The position numbers and the translations under genes were made by a program. 64,000 nt of DNA from Methylobacterium dankookense (GTDB lineage Bacteria; Pseudomonadota; Alphaproteobacteria; Rhizobiales; Beijerinckiaceae), in the NCBI RefSeq assembly GCF_902141855.1, contig NZ_CABFVH010000018.1:43030-107029 (forward strand), in the 5' to 3' direction. The notes beneath the pieces are model-generated. The model was not told the origin of the DNA and ran no database searches. It saw only the letters and a list, made by a program, of their open reading frames with translations. How positions within the stretch are numbered: position 1 is the first letter of the stretch; the number at the start of each line of letters is the position of its first letter. Of this stretch, positions 50,327 to 58,959 are shown one piece after another.

Positions 50327-52153
50327 ATGGACGACCACAGCCCCCGCGACGACGCCGACACCGCCGCCTCGCCCGAGCGCGTCTACGAGACGCCGCCGAC
50401 CGAGCGGCCGATCACCGAGGCCGAGGCCGCGCGCGCGGCCAAGCTCGCCGCCAACGAGCACATCAAGATCGCGAGCGGCTATCTCCGCGGCACCCTCGCC
50501 GACGGCCTCCTCCAGCACGCCACCGGCGCGATCTCGGAGGATGACGGGCAGCTCGTGAAGTTCCACGGGATGTACCTGCAGGACGACCGCGACATCCGGG
50601 CCGAGCGCACCAAGAAGAAGCTCGACAAGGCCTACAGCTTCATGATCCGCCTGCGCATCGCCGGCGGCGTCGTCACGCCGAAGCAGTGGCTGATCCTCGA
50701 CGACATCGCGACGACCTACGCCAACGGGACGCTGCGCGCGACCACGCGCCAGACCTTCCAGTATCACGGCGTCATCAAGTCGAACCTGAAGCGCACCATG
50801 GCGGCGATCGATGCGGCGCTGCTCGACACGATCGCGGCCTGCGGCGACGTCAACCGCAACGTCATGGCCGCCACGAACCCGGCCCAGACCGGAGCCCACA
50901 AGGCGGCCTACCAGCTCGCCAAGGACATCTCCGACTCGCTCCTGCCGAAGACCAATGCCTGGCGCGAGATCTGGCTCGACGGCGAGCGCGTGGTCGGCGG
51001 CGAGGATGCGAGCGAGGTCGAGCCGATCTACGGCAAGACCTACCTGCCGCGGAAGTTCAAGACCGTGGTCGCGGTGCCGCCCTCCAACGAGGTCGACATT
51101 TTCGCCCACGACCTCGGCTTCATCGCGATCCTCGACAAGAAGAACACGCTCACCGGCTGGAACGTCACCGTCGGCGGCGGCATGGGCATGACCCATGGCG
51201 AGACCGACACCTACCCGCGTACCGCCGACGTGATGTGCTTCGTGAAGCCCGAGGACGCGCTCAAGGCCGCCGAGGCGGTGATGACCGTGCAGCGCGACTG
51301 GGGCAACCGCAAGAACCGCAAGAACGCGCGCCTGAAATACACGATCGAGCGCTACGGCCTCGCCGCCTTCCGCGCCGAGGTGGAGAAGCGCGTCGGCAAG
51401 AAGCTTGCCGATCCGAAGCCCTTCACCTTCACCGGCAACGGCGACCGCTACGGCTGGGTCGAGGGCGAGGACGGGCGCCATCACCTCACGCTCTACGTGC
51501 CCTCCGGCCGCATCAAGGACATCGAGGCCGGGCCCCAGTTCCTCTCGGGGCTGCGCCGCATCGCCGAGGTGCATGAGGGCGATTTCCGCCTGACCGGCAA
51601 CCAGAACGTGATCATCGCCAACGTCCCGGCCGCACGGAAGGCCGAGATCGACGCGCTGGTCGACGAATACGGCCTGACCAAGGATGCCGGCGCGCTGCGC
51701 CGCAACTCCCTGGCCTGCGTCGCCCTGCCGACCTGCGGCCTGGCGCTCGCCGAGAGCGAGCGCTACCTGCCCGACCTCGTCGCCGAGCTGGAGGAGAGCC
51801 TCGCGAGCCACGGCCTCCAAGACGAGGACATCACCATCCGCTCGACCGGCTGCCCGAACGGCTGCGCCCGGCCCTTCATCTCCGAGATCGGCCTCGTCGG
51901 CCGCGGCCCCGAGCGCTACCACCTCTATCTCGGCGCCGCCTTCGACGGCTCGCGCCTAAGCAAGCTCTACCGCGAGGACGTGACGGCGGGCGAGATCCGC
52001 TCCACCCTCGACCCGCTCTTCGCCGACTACGCGAAGGGCCGGAATCCGGGCGAGCATTTCGGCGACTACCTGATCCGCGCCGGCCACGTCGCCCGCACGA
52101 TCAACGGGCCGGACTTCCACCTCCGCACCGGCGCGTTGAAGCCGGCTGCCTGA
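50327..52153 (+). CDS. cysI: Assimilatory sulfite reductase hemoprotein (NADPH-type beta subunit)
   Basis: A 608-residue siroheme/[4Fe-4S] enzyme reducing sulfite to sulfide with six electrons. Two ferredoxin-like/siroheme repeats are present: TRQTFQYHGVIKSNLK (near 137-152) carries siroheme-contact arginines, and cluster cysteines are in CVALPTCGLALAESE (near 465) and TGCPNGCARPF (near 508). The typical LPTCPLA reads LPTCGLA. Complete length for CysI. The ATG at 50327 begins MDDHSPRDDADTAASPERVY. It follows cysJ on the same strand; siroheme synthase is not in the window. Confidence 0.95.
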   Translation: MDDHSPRDDADTAASPERVYETPPTERPITEAEAARAAKLAANEHIKIASGYLRGTLADGLLQHATGAISEDDGQLVKFHGMYLQDDRDIRAERTKKKLDKAYSFMIRLRIAGGVVTPKQWLILDDIATTYANGTLRATTRQTFQYHGVIKSNLKRTMAAIDAALLDTIAACGDVNRNVMAATNPAQTGAHKAAYQLAKDISDSLLPKTNAWREIWLDGERVVGGEDASEVEPIYGKTYLPRKFKTVVAVPPSNEVDIFAHDLGFIAILDKKNTLTGWNVTVGGGMGMTHGETDTYPRTADVMCFVKPEDALKAAEAVMTVQRDWGNRKNRKNARLKYTIERYGLAAFRAEVEKRVGKKLADPKPFTFTGNGDRYGWVEGEDGRHHLTLYVPSGRIKDIEAGPQFLSGLRRIAEVHEGDFRLTGNQNVIIANVPAARKAEIDALVDEYGLTKDAGALRRNSLACVALPTCGLALAESERYLPDLVAELEESLASHGLQDEDITIRSTGCPNGCARPFISEIGLVGRGPERYHLYLGAAFDGSRLSKLYREDVTAGEIRSTLDPLFADYAKGRNPGEHFGDYLIRAGHVARTINGPDFHLRTGALKPAA

Positions 52154-52160
52154 TCCATCC

Positions 52161-52184
52161 CGCGCCCCGCTTCGGCGGGGCGCG
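52161..52184 (+). terminator. UUCG-capped hairpin after cysI
   Basis: CGCGCCCCGC (52161-52170) and GCGGGGCGCG (52175-52184) form a perfect 10-bp stem with a TTCG loop, 8 bp past the cysI stop. No T run follows, so it may act as a stability element or a Rho-assisted terminator. Confidence 0.55.
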
Positions 52185-52220
52185 CGCACTTCGTAGTCCT
52201 GTCCGACCCGCGCGGGATCG

Positions 52221-52390
52221 CCCTCCCCCCTCTGCAGGAGAGGGTGCCTTGCGGATGCAGCGCGGGAGAAGGGTGCGACGGCGCAGGATGGTGCGCGGCA
52301 TCGATGCCGTGCCGGGACCCTGAAGCCGGGCTCCCCTCTCCCGACGCCCTTCGGGCGCCACCCTCCCCCGCAGAGGGGGGAGGGAGAGTC
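52221..52390. repeat. Palindromic intergenic repeat between cysI and leuB
   Basis: Left arm CCCTCCCCCCTCTGCAGGAG followed by AGGGTG and right arm CACCCTCCCCCGCAGAGGGG followed by GGAGGG are inverted relatives, with an internal CCCTTCGGGCGCC. It belongs to the same loose family as the elements at 24681 and 50130. The 325-bp gap it occupies contains no supported gene and must also hold any leuB promoter. Confidence 0.65.
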
Positions 52391-52478
52391 AGCAGGATTC
52401 CCCTCCCCGCTTGCCAAGCGGCCAGCCCCGTCGATACAGCCCCGGGCACGTATTCCCTGCGTGACGAGACGAGCGCCC

Positions 52479-53588
52479 ATGGCCAGCTACAACCTCCTGC
52501 TCCTGCCCGGCGACGGGATCGGCCCCGAAGTGATGGCCGGCGTCGAGACGGTGCTCGCCGCCCTCAAGGAGACCGGCATCGCCAGCTTCGAGACCGAGAC
52601 CGACCTCGTCGGCGGCTCGGCCATCGACGTGCACGGCAAGCCGCTCGCGGACGAGACCCTCGCCCGCGCCAAATCCGCCGACGCCATCCTGCTCGGCGCG
52701 GTCGGCGGGCCGAAATGGAACGGCGTCGCCTACGACATCCGCCCCGAGGCCGGCCTGCTGCGCCTGCGCAAGGATCTCGGCCTGTTCGCGAACCTGCGCC
52801 CGGCGATCTGCTACCCGGCCCTGGCCGACGCCTCGGCGCTGAAGCGCGAGCTGGTCGAGGGCCTCGACATCATGATCGTGCGCGAGCTCACCGGCGGCGT
52901 CTATTTCGGCGAGCCGAAGGAGATCACCGTGCTGCCGGACGGCTCGAAGCGGGCCGTCGACACCCAGGTCTACACCACGGGCGAGATCGAGCGGATCGCC
53001 CACGTCGCCTTCGACCTCGCGCGCAAGCGCTCCGGCCGCGTCGCCTCGGCCGAGAAGAACAACGTGATGAAGTCCGGCGTCCTCTGGAAGGAGGTCGTCA
53101 CGCAGGTCCACGCGCAGCACTACACCGACGTGGAGCTGGAGCACGTGCTCGCCGACAACTGCGCCATGCAGCTCGTGCGGCGCCCGAAGCAGTTCGATGT
53201 GCTGGTGACCGACAACCTGTTCGGCGACGTGCTCTCCGACGTGGCCGCCATGCTCACCGGCTCCCTCGGCATGCTGCCCTCGGCCTCGCTCGGCGCGGCG
53301 GAGGCCGGCGGCCTGCGCAAGGCGCTCTACGAGCCGGTGCACGGCTCGGCCCCCGACATCGCGGGCGCCGACAAGGCGAACCCGATCGCGATGATCGGCT
53401 CGCTCGCCATGTGTCTGCGCTACTCCTTCGGCCTCGGCGAGGCGGCGGATCTGGTCGAGCGCGCCATCACCGACACGCTCGCCGCCGGCACCCGCACCGC
53501 CGACATCGCGACGGACGGCGCCACGGCGGTCGGCACCAAGGCCATGGCCGAGGCGATCGCCGCAGCACTCCGCGCCCGCGTGGCCTGA
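52479..53588 (+). CDS. leuB: 3-isopropylmalate dehydrogenase
   Basis: A 369-residue leucine-biosynthesis enzyme oxidising and decarboxylating 3-isopropylmalate with NAD+. Starts [20 protein letters not shown]. Substrate arginines are in [16 protein letters not shown], the catalytic Lys/Tyr region in [13 protein letters not shown], the metal-binding [20 protein letters not shown] is typical, and the NAD motif [18 protein letters not shown] confirms LeuB. The ATG at 52479 is preferred over an in-frame start 18 bp upstream. Its place after cysI is probably not functional linkage; a repeat-filled gap separates them. Confidence 0.96.
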   Translation: MASYNLLLLPGDGIGPEVMAGVETVLAALKETGIASFETETDLVGGSAIDVHGKPLADETLARAKSADAILLGAVGGPKWNGVAYDIRPEAGLLRLRKDLGLFANLRPAICYPALADASALKRELVEGLDIMIVRELTGGVYFGEPKEITVLPDGSKRAVDTQVYTTGEIERIAHVAFDLARKRSGRVASAEKNNVMKSGVLWKEVVTQVHAQHYTDVELEHVLADNCAMQLVRRPKQFDVLVTDNLFGDVLSDVAAMLTGSLGMLPSASLGAAEAGGLRKALYEPVHGSAPDIAGADKANPIAMIGSLAMCLRYSFGLGEAADLVERAITDTLAAGTRTADIATDGATAVGTKAMAEAIAAALRARVA

Positions 53589-53591
53589 ACC

Positions 53592-53710
53592 TGGGATCCC
53601 AAGGGCCTAGTCCCTTGGGCGGGGTATCGGGGCGGAGCCCTGATCTTCGATGACCAGGGCTCCGCCCTGGACCCGCGAGAGGGCTGAGCCTTCTCGACAC
53701 CCGGATCCCA
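53592..53710. repeat. Cloverleaf-like intergenic repeat, copy 2
   Basis: Outer stem TGGGATCC (53592-53599) / GGATCCCA (53703-53710), first arm CCCAAGGG/CCCTTGGG (53598-53605, 53612-53619), central arm with GAGCCCTG/CAGGGCTC, and third arm CGAGAGGG/CCTTCTCG. Compared with copy 1 at 41805-41925 the first and third arms differ in sequence but keep pairing, a compensatory pattern. It starts 3 bp after the leuB stop. Confidence 0.8.
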
Positions 53711-53716
53711 AACGAG

Positions 53717-53751
53717 AAAGGGGCGCGCGGCCCTCGCCGCGCGCCCCTTTT
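53717..53751. terminator. Strong bidirectional intrinsic terminator
   Basis: AAAGGGGCGCGCGGC (53717-53731) and GCCGCGCGCCCCTTT (53736-53750) form a perfect 15-bp stem with loop CCTC, followed by T. It lies between convergent leuB and the gene ending at 53775; the T/A-flanked stem should work on both strands. Confidence 0.88.
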
Positions 53752-53774
53752 CGTGTCCGGGGTGGGTGTCGCGA

Positions 53775-54194
53775 TCAGTACGGGTTGCCGTAGCGCGACA
53801 CGTAGGAGGTCGGGTCGATCGCGTCGATGGCCGAGAGGTCGACGTTGCGGATCGCGGTCGAGCGGGCGCCGACGAAGGGGCCGTTGGTGATCGGGTCGGG
53901 CAGGATGCCGTAGCCGAAGCGGTCGTTGCGGCCATAGACCGGGTTCAGCGCGTTGGACTGCGCGATCAGGACCGGGTTGGTCGCCGGGTTCGACACCGAG
54001 CCGTTGCCGGGCTCGACCACGTTGCCGGCGTCGAGCCAGCTGCGCGGGCGGATGCGGATCGGCAGGGGGCGGCTGACCCGGTAGTAGCCGACGCCGGGGG
54101 CGTAGCCGTCCTGGGCCGCCGCGGGAGCCGGGGCGGCAAGGCCGAGGCCGGTCACGGCGAGGGCGCCCAGGAGGGCGATCTGGATCGAGCGCAT
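53775..54194 (-). CDS. Secreted hypothetical protein
   Basis: A 139-residue exported protein. The signal peptide spans about residues 1-28 (MRSIQIALLGALAVTGLGLA, with cleavage near PAAAQ). The mature part is Tyr/Pro/Asn-rich (GYAPGVGYYRVSRPLPIRIR; NPVYGRNDRFGYGILPDPIT) with no cysteine and no recognised domain. The ATG at 54194 is preferred because it opens directly into the signal peptide; a start at 54302 would bury it. It ends at the strong terminator. Function unknown. Confidence 0.75.
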   Translation of the reverse strand: MRSIQIALLGALAVTGLGLAAPAPAAAQDGYAPGVGYYRVSRPLPIRIRPRSWLDAGNVVEPGNGSVSNPATNPVLIAQSNALNPVYGRNDRFGYGILPDPITNGPFVGARSTAIRNVDLSAIDAIDPTSYVSRYGNPY

Positions 54195-54359
54195 GTCGCA
54201 CCTTGGTTGAAGCGGGGCTGATCGTGGCGCCGATGTGTTAACAATCCGCGCCGCATTCTTGTGGAGTAGACGCCTGAGCGTTGCCGTTTGTTCCGCTCGC
54301 ACGGCCGAGCTAACACGGTTTCGCCCAGGAATCGCCTCAATTTTTGTTGCCTGCGCGCG

Positions 54360-55220
54360 TCAGCCGCGCGAGCCCGACACCTGACGGCGACCGCGGATCG
54401 AGCCGGTGCGTCCGGCCGCCTCCGCCGCCGCGCTCGGCCTGGCATTGCCGCAGGCCGGATCGCGCCGCCCCTCCGCCGCGCGGAACACGCCGGCTGCCGG
54501 CTCCTCGGCGCCGTCGAGGGTCAGGCCGTCGAGGGCGCAGGCGAGCGCCCGCGGCTCCGGCGGCTGGCCGAGCGGCGCGCAGAGCCAGCCGTCGATGCGC
54601 GCCGGCGCGGCCTCCAGGGTGACGAAGCCGGTGCAGATCCGCCGCGCGGCGCCCGCGAGCGTCGCCTCCAGGGTCTCGACCGTGCCGAACTTGGTGGCGA
54701 CCCGGCCGCGCGCGCCGGTGCGGATCACCGCCAGCGCCGGCCCGTCCGCGGCACGCCGGGCGAGGGTCACGAACAGGCTCGGCGGCGCCGCGGTGCCGGC
54801 ATCGCGGGTCAGGGTCAGCCGCAGGGCGGGGGATTCGATCGCGTCGAAGGCGCCCCGCGCCACCACCTCCTCGCGCAGGCCCGTCGCCGGGTTGATCCGC
54901 GCCGGCTCGATCCGTACCGGGTCGAGCCCGTCGGGATCGGCGAGCGCCAGCCGCCCGGGCAGCGGCGCCAGGGCGGGCTTGGCCGGCGCGGCCGGGGTGG
55001 AGGGCACGAAGGGCGTGGCGGCGACCTCGGCCGGCGGTTCCGGCTGGGGTGCGGACGCCCGGCGCAGGCTGCCATGTGCGAGAAGGCTGAGCGCGGCGAT
55101 CGCGGCGGAGGCGGCGGCGAGCCTGAGGGTGAGCGACACCAGCGGCAGCCGGCGTCGATCCGCCAGGCCCTCCGTCCCGCCCTCCCCGATCGGGGGCTCG
55201 AACCTGCGCTCGCTCTGCAT
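54360..55220 (-). CDS. Membrane-anchored hypothetical protein
   Basis: A 286-residue protein with one N-terminal hydrophobic segment (about 26-48, LVSLTLRLAAASAAIAALSL) preceded by a basic/acidic cytoplasmic stretch, so it is probably an inner-membrane protein with a periplasmic domain. A Pro/Ala-rich linker (about 55-90) leads to a beta-type region with SLFVTLARRA and VATKFGTVETLEATLAG, two cysteines in ARRICTGFVTL and DGWLCAPLG, and further ones in ACALDG and DPACGN, perhaps disulfide-bonded. I recognise no family. Codon use is native-like. Confidence 0.65.
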   Translation of the reverse strand: MQSERRFEPPIGEGGTEGLADRRRLPLVSLTLRLAAASAAIAALSLLAHGSLRRASAPQPEPPAEVAATPFVPSTPAAPAKPALAPLPGRLALADPDGLDPVRIEPARINPATGLREEVVARGAFDAIESPALRLTLTRDAGTAAPPSLFVTLARRAADGPALAVIRTGARGRVATKFGTVETLEATLAGAARRICTGFVTLEAAPARIDGWLCAPLGQPPEPRALACALDGLTLDGAEEPAAGVFRAAEGRRDPACGNARPSAAAEAAGRTGSIRGRRQVSGSRG

Positions 55221-55567
55221 CGCGGCCTTGCGTCACCTCCGGCGGGACGGCCCCGCCGGTGGCGAGCATGCCGCGGCGCGCCCAAGCGATCGGTTTCCGG
55301 CGGCGCGATGGTGCGGCGCTTTCTCCCGCCCTGGTGAATCCTCCGTTGCCGGATGAGAGAACCGCCCGTCCTGTTCGCGCACGCCCTTGACAGGGGTGGG
55401 AACCGGGCGTCTTGCTCTGGCCGGCCGCCGGCCCCACCTGCCTCGTCAGGTCGGGCCCGCCCGGCCATGCCCGGATTCGGGCAACGATCCGTGCCGGCCC
55501 GCGATGCGCGAGGCCGCCGGGACCGAAGGATCGCCGCGGACGGATCGTCGGATAGCGGAGAGGTAAG
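55221..55567. other. Divergent promoter region before asd
   Basis: About 350 bp between the divergent membrane-protein gene and asd. TTGACA at 55387-55392 is a possible -35, but no good -10 was found at proper spacing. No repeat, RNA element or small gene is evident. GCGGAGAGGT at 55555-55564 is the asd ribosome site. Confidence 0.45.
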
Positions 55568-56602
55568 ATGGGCTACAAGGTTGCCGTCGTCGGCGCCACG
55601 GGCAACGTGGGCCGCGAGATGCTGGACATTCTGGCCGAGCGGGCATTCCCCGCCGATGAGGTCGTCGCGATCGCCTCGCGCCGCAGCCAGGGCCAGGAGG
55701 TCTCCTTCGGCGACAAGATTCTGAAGGTCAAAGCCCTCGATACCTACGACTTCTCCGATACCGACATCTGCCTGATGTCGGCCGGCGGCGAGGCCTCCAA
55801 GGAGTGGAGCCCCCGCATCGGCCAGCAGGGCTGCGTGGTCATCGATAACTCGTCGGCCTTCCGCTACGACGCGGACGTGCCGCTGATCGTGCCCGAGGTG
55901 AACGCCGACGCGGTCGCGGGCTTCACCAAGCGCAACATCATCGCCAACCCGAACTGCTCGACGGCCCAGCTCGTCGTGGCGCTGAAGCCGCTCCACGAGG
56001 CGGCCGGCATCAAGCGCGTGGTGGTCTCGACCTACCAGTCGGTCTCCGGCGCCGGCAAGGACGCCATGGACGAGCTGTTCAACCAGACCCGCGCCGTGTT
56101 CACGGCCGGCGAGGTGACGAACACCAAGTTCACCAAGCGCATCGCCTTCAACGTCATCCCGCACATCGATGTGTTCATGGAGGATGGCTACACGAAGGAA
56201 GAGTGGAAGATGGTCGCCGAGACCAAGAAGATGCTCGACCCGAAGATCAAGCTCACGGCCACCGCCGTGCGCGTGCCGGTCTTCATCGGGCATGCCGAGT
56301 CGGTGAATGTCGAGTTCGAGCGCCCGATCACGCCCGAGCAGGCCACCGAGATCCTGCGCGCGGCCCCGGGCGTGCTCGTGGTCGATAAGCGCGAGAACGG
56401 CGGCTACATCACCCCGCACGAGGCGGCCGGCGAGGACGCGACCTACATCTCCCGCATCCGCGAGGACGCGACCGTGGAGAACGGCCTCGCCTTCTGGTGC
56501 GTCTCGGACAACCTCCGCAAGGGCGCGGCCCTCAACGCCGTCCAGATCGCCGAGGTGCTGATCAACCGCAAGCTCCTCCAGAAGGCGAAGCAGGCCGCCT
56601 GA
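55568..56602 (+). CDS. asd: Aspartate-semialdehyde dehydrogenase
   Basis: A 344-residue NADPH enzyme making aspartate semialdehyde for lysine, threonine, methionine and diaminopimelate. N-terminal VAVVGATGNVGREMLDIL binds the cofactor, the catalytic cysteine is in NPNCSTAQLVVALKPLH (near C135), and the active-site histidine region is in RVPVFIGHAESVNVEF. Length and motifs are standard. A ribosome site GGAGAGGT precedes the ATG, and an intrinsic terminator follows 51 bp after the stop. Confidence 0.96.
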   Translation: MGYKVAVVGATGNVGREMLDILAERAFPADEVVAIASRRSQGQEVSFGDKILKVKALDTYDFSDTDICLMSAGGEASKEWSPRIGQQGCVVIDNSSAFRYDADVPLIVPEVNADAVAGFTKRNIIANPNCSTAQLVVALKPLHEAAGIKRVVVSTYQSVSGAGKDAMDELFNQTRAVFTAGEVTNTKFTKRIAFNVIPHIDVFMEDGYTKEEWKMVAETKKMLDPKIKLTATAVRVPVFIGHAESVNVEFERPITPEQATEILRAAPGVLVVDKRENGGYITPHEAAGEDATYISRIREDATVENGLAFWCVSDNLRKGAALNAVQIAEVLINRKLLQKAKQAA

Positions 56603-56653
56603 TCCTGCTCGCGGCCCGCGCCGAGGCGCCGGGTCGGCCTTCTCGCTCTACCG

Positions 56654-56683
56654 ACGCCGTCCCGCTCGCGGGGCGGCGTTTTT
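56654..56683 (+). terminator. Intrinsic terminator after asd
   Basis: ACGCCGTCCC (56654-56663) pairs with GGGGCGGCGT (56670-56679) with one G-T pair and loop GCTCGC, followed by TTTTTCG. It separates asd from the accessory two-gene unit at 56771. Confidence 0.85.
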
Positions 56684-56770
56684 CGTTGCCGGCGCACTAG
56701 GAAATAAGGCTGGAAATTCCCGTTTTGTTCTGGTATTTGATCCTAATCAAGGGCGATTCGGATCGGTGCC

Positions 56771-57871
56771 ATGGCAAGACAACCGCGGGTCGGTGACGAG
56801 GTCCGAAGCCTGAAGGGCCTGCTGGCCGGGCTGTCCACGGAGACGAAGCTGCTCCGTCTGGAGCAGGCCCTGCGCCGGAAGGACTGGTCCGACCAAGCGC
56901 GCGCGCCGGCCGGGCAGTCGAATGGCGGGCAATGGGTCGCCGAGGGCGGCGGAGGGGATAGAGGGTGGACGCTCTCTGACGACGATGCGCAGGTGATCCG
57001 GCCGCAATGGGCCCAGCTTCCCGGATCCGAGCCTGCCCAGACCCGCGAGGAGACGCTCCTCGACGACGGCACCCGAATCCTGTCGATCCGCATCCATGCG
57101 GGCCGGCGCGACTTCGACGAGCAGCACGCGGTCACCGCGCCGGACGGCGAGAGCCGGATCTTCGAGACCTCCGGCGCGACGCAGACCATCCGGGACGGCG
57201 TCTCCGGCGAGATCCTCTCGCGCAGCACCTTCACGGAGCAGGGCGCCGAGGCAGAGGCGATAGCGCAGCCCGCCTTCCTGCAGTTTGTCCCGGCAGCCGT
57301 GGCGGCCGTCCGGATCCTGCGGACGCTGGAACTTGCCGGCACCCTCTTCTCGGCCCTCTCAGCGCGGCGCGGCGGCTACGGCACTGTCCTCGGTATCACG
57401 GCGCACGAGTTCCGAGGGACTAAGGATGACGGACAGATGCCGGTTATCTGGGTCGGCCGGGTCGATCAGCAGGCCCTTGAGGCCGCCTGTCCGAAAACTG
57501 AGGAGCTCCAATCCCGGCTCGACGCTTTCAACGCGGCCGTGCGCGGAAGTGGTCTGTATCGGACCCCGGCCGAGGTCGGAAATGCCGTTCATTACAGGAT
57601 GGACCAGTGGGCCAAAGCTCAGAAAAGCAAAAATCTCTTTTCTGAGCTTTCGATCAGAACGGACGGAAAGGAGGGAAAATATGGTGAAGCTGGGACGAGC
57701 CGGCTTGATATCTATCATAGGCCTAGGCCGACGGTCGCCTGCATCTACGACCACAAGACGGGATCTCGCGGTCTCGCTTGGTCGAATGCGGTCCGCTACG
57801 CGGACGCGGCAAAGAAATATTTCCCTGAAACCCAACGGATCATCGTCATCCAGATGAGGCCACGCACGTGA
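56771..57871 (+). CDS. Putative PD-(D/E)XK-like nuclease effector/toxin with PAGxxxGGQW motif
   Basis: A 366-residue protein of no family I can name. Residues 1-40 are helical and charged; APAGQSNGGQW (45-55) is a short motif I associate with the N-termini of phage-related and toxin-like alphaproteobacterial proteins. Residues 160-197 are hydrophobic/alanine-rich (AFLQFVPAAVAAVRILRTLE) and could insert in a membrane. The C-terminal domain (about 265-366) has E292, then RLDIY with D313, then YDHKTG with D327 and K329, spacing suitable for a PD-(D/E)XK nuclease. There is no signal peptide. Its last 4 bp overlap a partner gene. The 3' part (57560-57870) is visibly A/T-richer than the chromosome here, suggesting acquisition of the domain. 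Confidence 0.6.
   Translation: MARQPRVGDEVRSLKGLLAGLSTETKLLRLEQALRRKDWSDQARAPAGQSNGGQWVAEGGGGDRGWTLSDDDAQVIRPQWAQLPGSEPAQTREETLLDDGTRILSIRIHAGRRDFDEQHAVTAPDGESRIFETSGATQTIRDGVSGEILSRSTFTEQGAEAEAIAQPAFLQFVPAAVAAVRILRTLELAGTLFSALSARRGGYGTVLGITAHEFRGTKDDGQMPVIWVGRVDQQALEAACPKTEELQSRLDAFNAAVRGSGLYRTPAEVGNAVHYRMDQWAKAQKSKNLFSELSIRTDGKEGKYGEAGTSRLDIYHRPRPTVACIYDHKTGSRGLAWSNAVRYADAAKKYFPETQRIIVIQMRPRT
57614..57650. repeat. Perfect 14-bp inverted repeat inside the effector gene
   Basis: AAAGCTCAGAAAAG (57614-57627) and CTTTTCTGAGCTTT (57637-57650) are exact inverted copies with a 9-nt loop. They encode KAQKSKNLFSELS at the entry to the putative nuclease domain. The A/T-rich arms contrast with the surrounding GC-rich DNA. 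Confidence 0.85.
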
Positions 57872-58725
57872 CGAACGCCAAGCAGAAGAAGTGGCTCTTT
57901 CGTGCGTTGCTGGAGCGCAATCCGGATCTTTTCCAGGCCAATTCGTACGCGATCTGGATCCAGCCGGTTCGGCATTTCATTGCTCAGGTCTGGGTCAATT
58001 CATGCCGCGATCCGAGTATGTTTAGTCCAAGTCTGAGTCTGACGCCTTTATATTGGGGTGGAGCGTCAATCCATTCCGATATCGGCAGCTTCTCAGAGCT
58101 GTTCAGCCGCGAACCTCCTCCGGCACCCTTTACCAGAGAATATTTTCTGCAACCGGAATGCGATCTGCAGCCGGACTATCCGCAGCTCGCCGCTTGGGGG
58201 CAAACGATCGGGCATTGGGAACTGACGGTTCCCGAGATCGACCAGATCTTCACGCGTGCCGTCGAGGAGCAGGTCTTGCCGCTGCTGCGCCCGATGGCGC
58301 TGGACCATCGCGCCTATCTGGCCTTCTACCACAGCTACCTCGTCCCCCACGGGGGGCTGCACGATGGGCAGCGCATGGCCATCGCGCTCGCGGAGGGGGC
58401 TCTCGACGAGGCGCGGGCTGTCTTCGCGCGGCTCTGGGAACGCCACGAGACGGATCGTTACGGAGACTACGAGCCTCCGGAGCCCCTCGTCTATCCCAAG
58501 CGCGGCACGCGTACGCGGAGCGCCATGGAGGCCTGGGACAAGGCCTCCGACTGCATCCAGTACCGGGACGAGCGCCGCCGCATCCTCGAGATCGCCGAGC
58601 CGCTCCGCACGGGCGACCGCGCCGCCATCGCGGCGATCCTCCATCGCTGGGAGGCCGAGGCGGTGCGCATCCACAAGGTCGAGCGGTACTGGGAGCCGAC
58701 GCCCTTCCCGATCGAGGAGGATTGA
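57868..58725 (+). CDS. Putative immunity/partner protein of the nuclease-like effector
   Basis: A 285-residue protein I do not recognise. It starts GTGACG at 57868, overlapping the effector stop by 4 bp, the tight coupling seen in toxin-immunity and effector-partner pairs. The first half (MTNAKQKKWLFRALLERNPD; LTPLYWGGASIHSDIGSFSE) is aromatic-rich with A/T-richer codons; the second half (about 120-285) is helical and acidic (EIDQIFTRAVEEQVLPLLRP; DERRRILEIAEPLRTGD), with native codon use. No signal peptide or membrane segment: cytoplasmic, as expected for immunity to a nuclease. A role as inhibitor is inferred from position only; it could instead be an enzyme or chaperone. Confidence 0.6.
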   Translation: MTNAKQKKWLFRALLERNPDLFQANSYAIWIQPVRHFIAQVWVNSCRDPSMFSPSLSLTPLYWGGASIHSDIGSFSELFSREPPPAPFTREYFLQPECDLQPDYPQLAAWGQTIGHWELTVPEIDQIFTRAVEEQVLPLLRPMALDHRAYLAFYHSYLVPHGGLHDGQRMAIALAEGALDEARAVFARLWERHETDRYGDYEPPEPLVYPKRGTRTRSAMEAWDKASDCIQYRDERRRILEIAEPLRTGDRAAIAAILHRWEAEAVRIHKVERYWEPTPFPIEED

Positions 58726-58812
58726 TCCGTTCCTTCAGTTTGTGGGCAAATTTCCCACACAATCCGGAAACACGAGCCCGGCACAAGGCGCCCTCCCCGA
58801 GGATGCCCGTTC

Positions 58813-58959
58813 ATGCCCGTGCCGAATCCACCCCGCCTGCGCTTCCGCGAGATCTCGCTGCTCTGCCTGCTCGCCCTCTGGGTCGCGGCCGTCTGCCGCG
58901 TCGAGCAGGCTCCGCCGCTGACCCCGCCGGCGGTACCCTATGCGAAGACCTCACGCTGA
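58813..58959 (+). CDS. Very small single-pass membrane protein
   Basis: A 48-residue frame, MPVPNPPRLRFREISLLCLL onward, with one hydrophobic helix (about 15-28, ISLLCLLALWVAAV) and a proline-rich tail ending AKTSR. A GAGGA stretch lies about 10 bp before the ATG. Its stop overlaps the convergent acetyltransferase stop by 9 bp. It may be real or chance. Confidence 0.4.
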   Translation: MPVPNPPRLRFREISLLCLLALWVAAVCRVEQAPPLTPPAVPYAKTSR

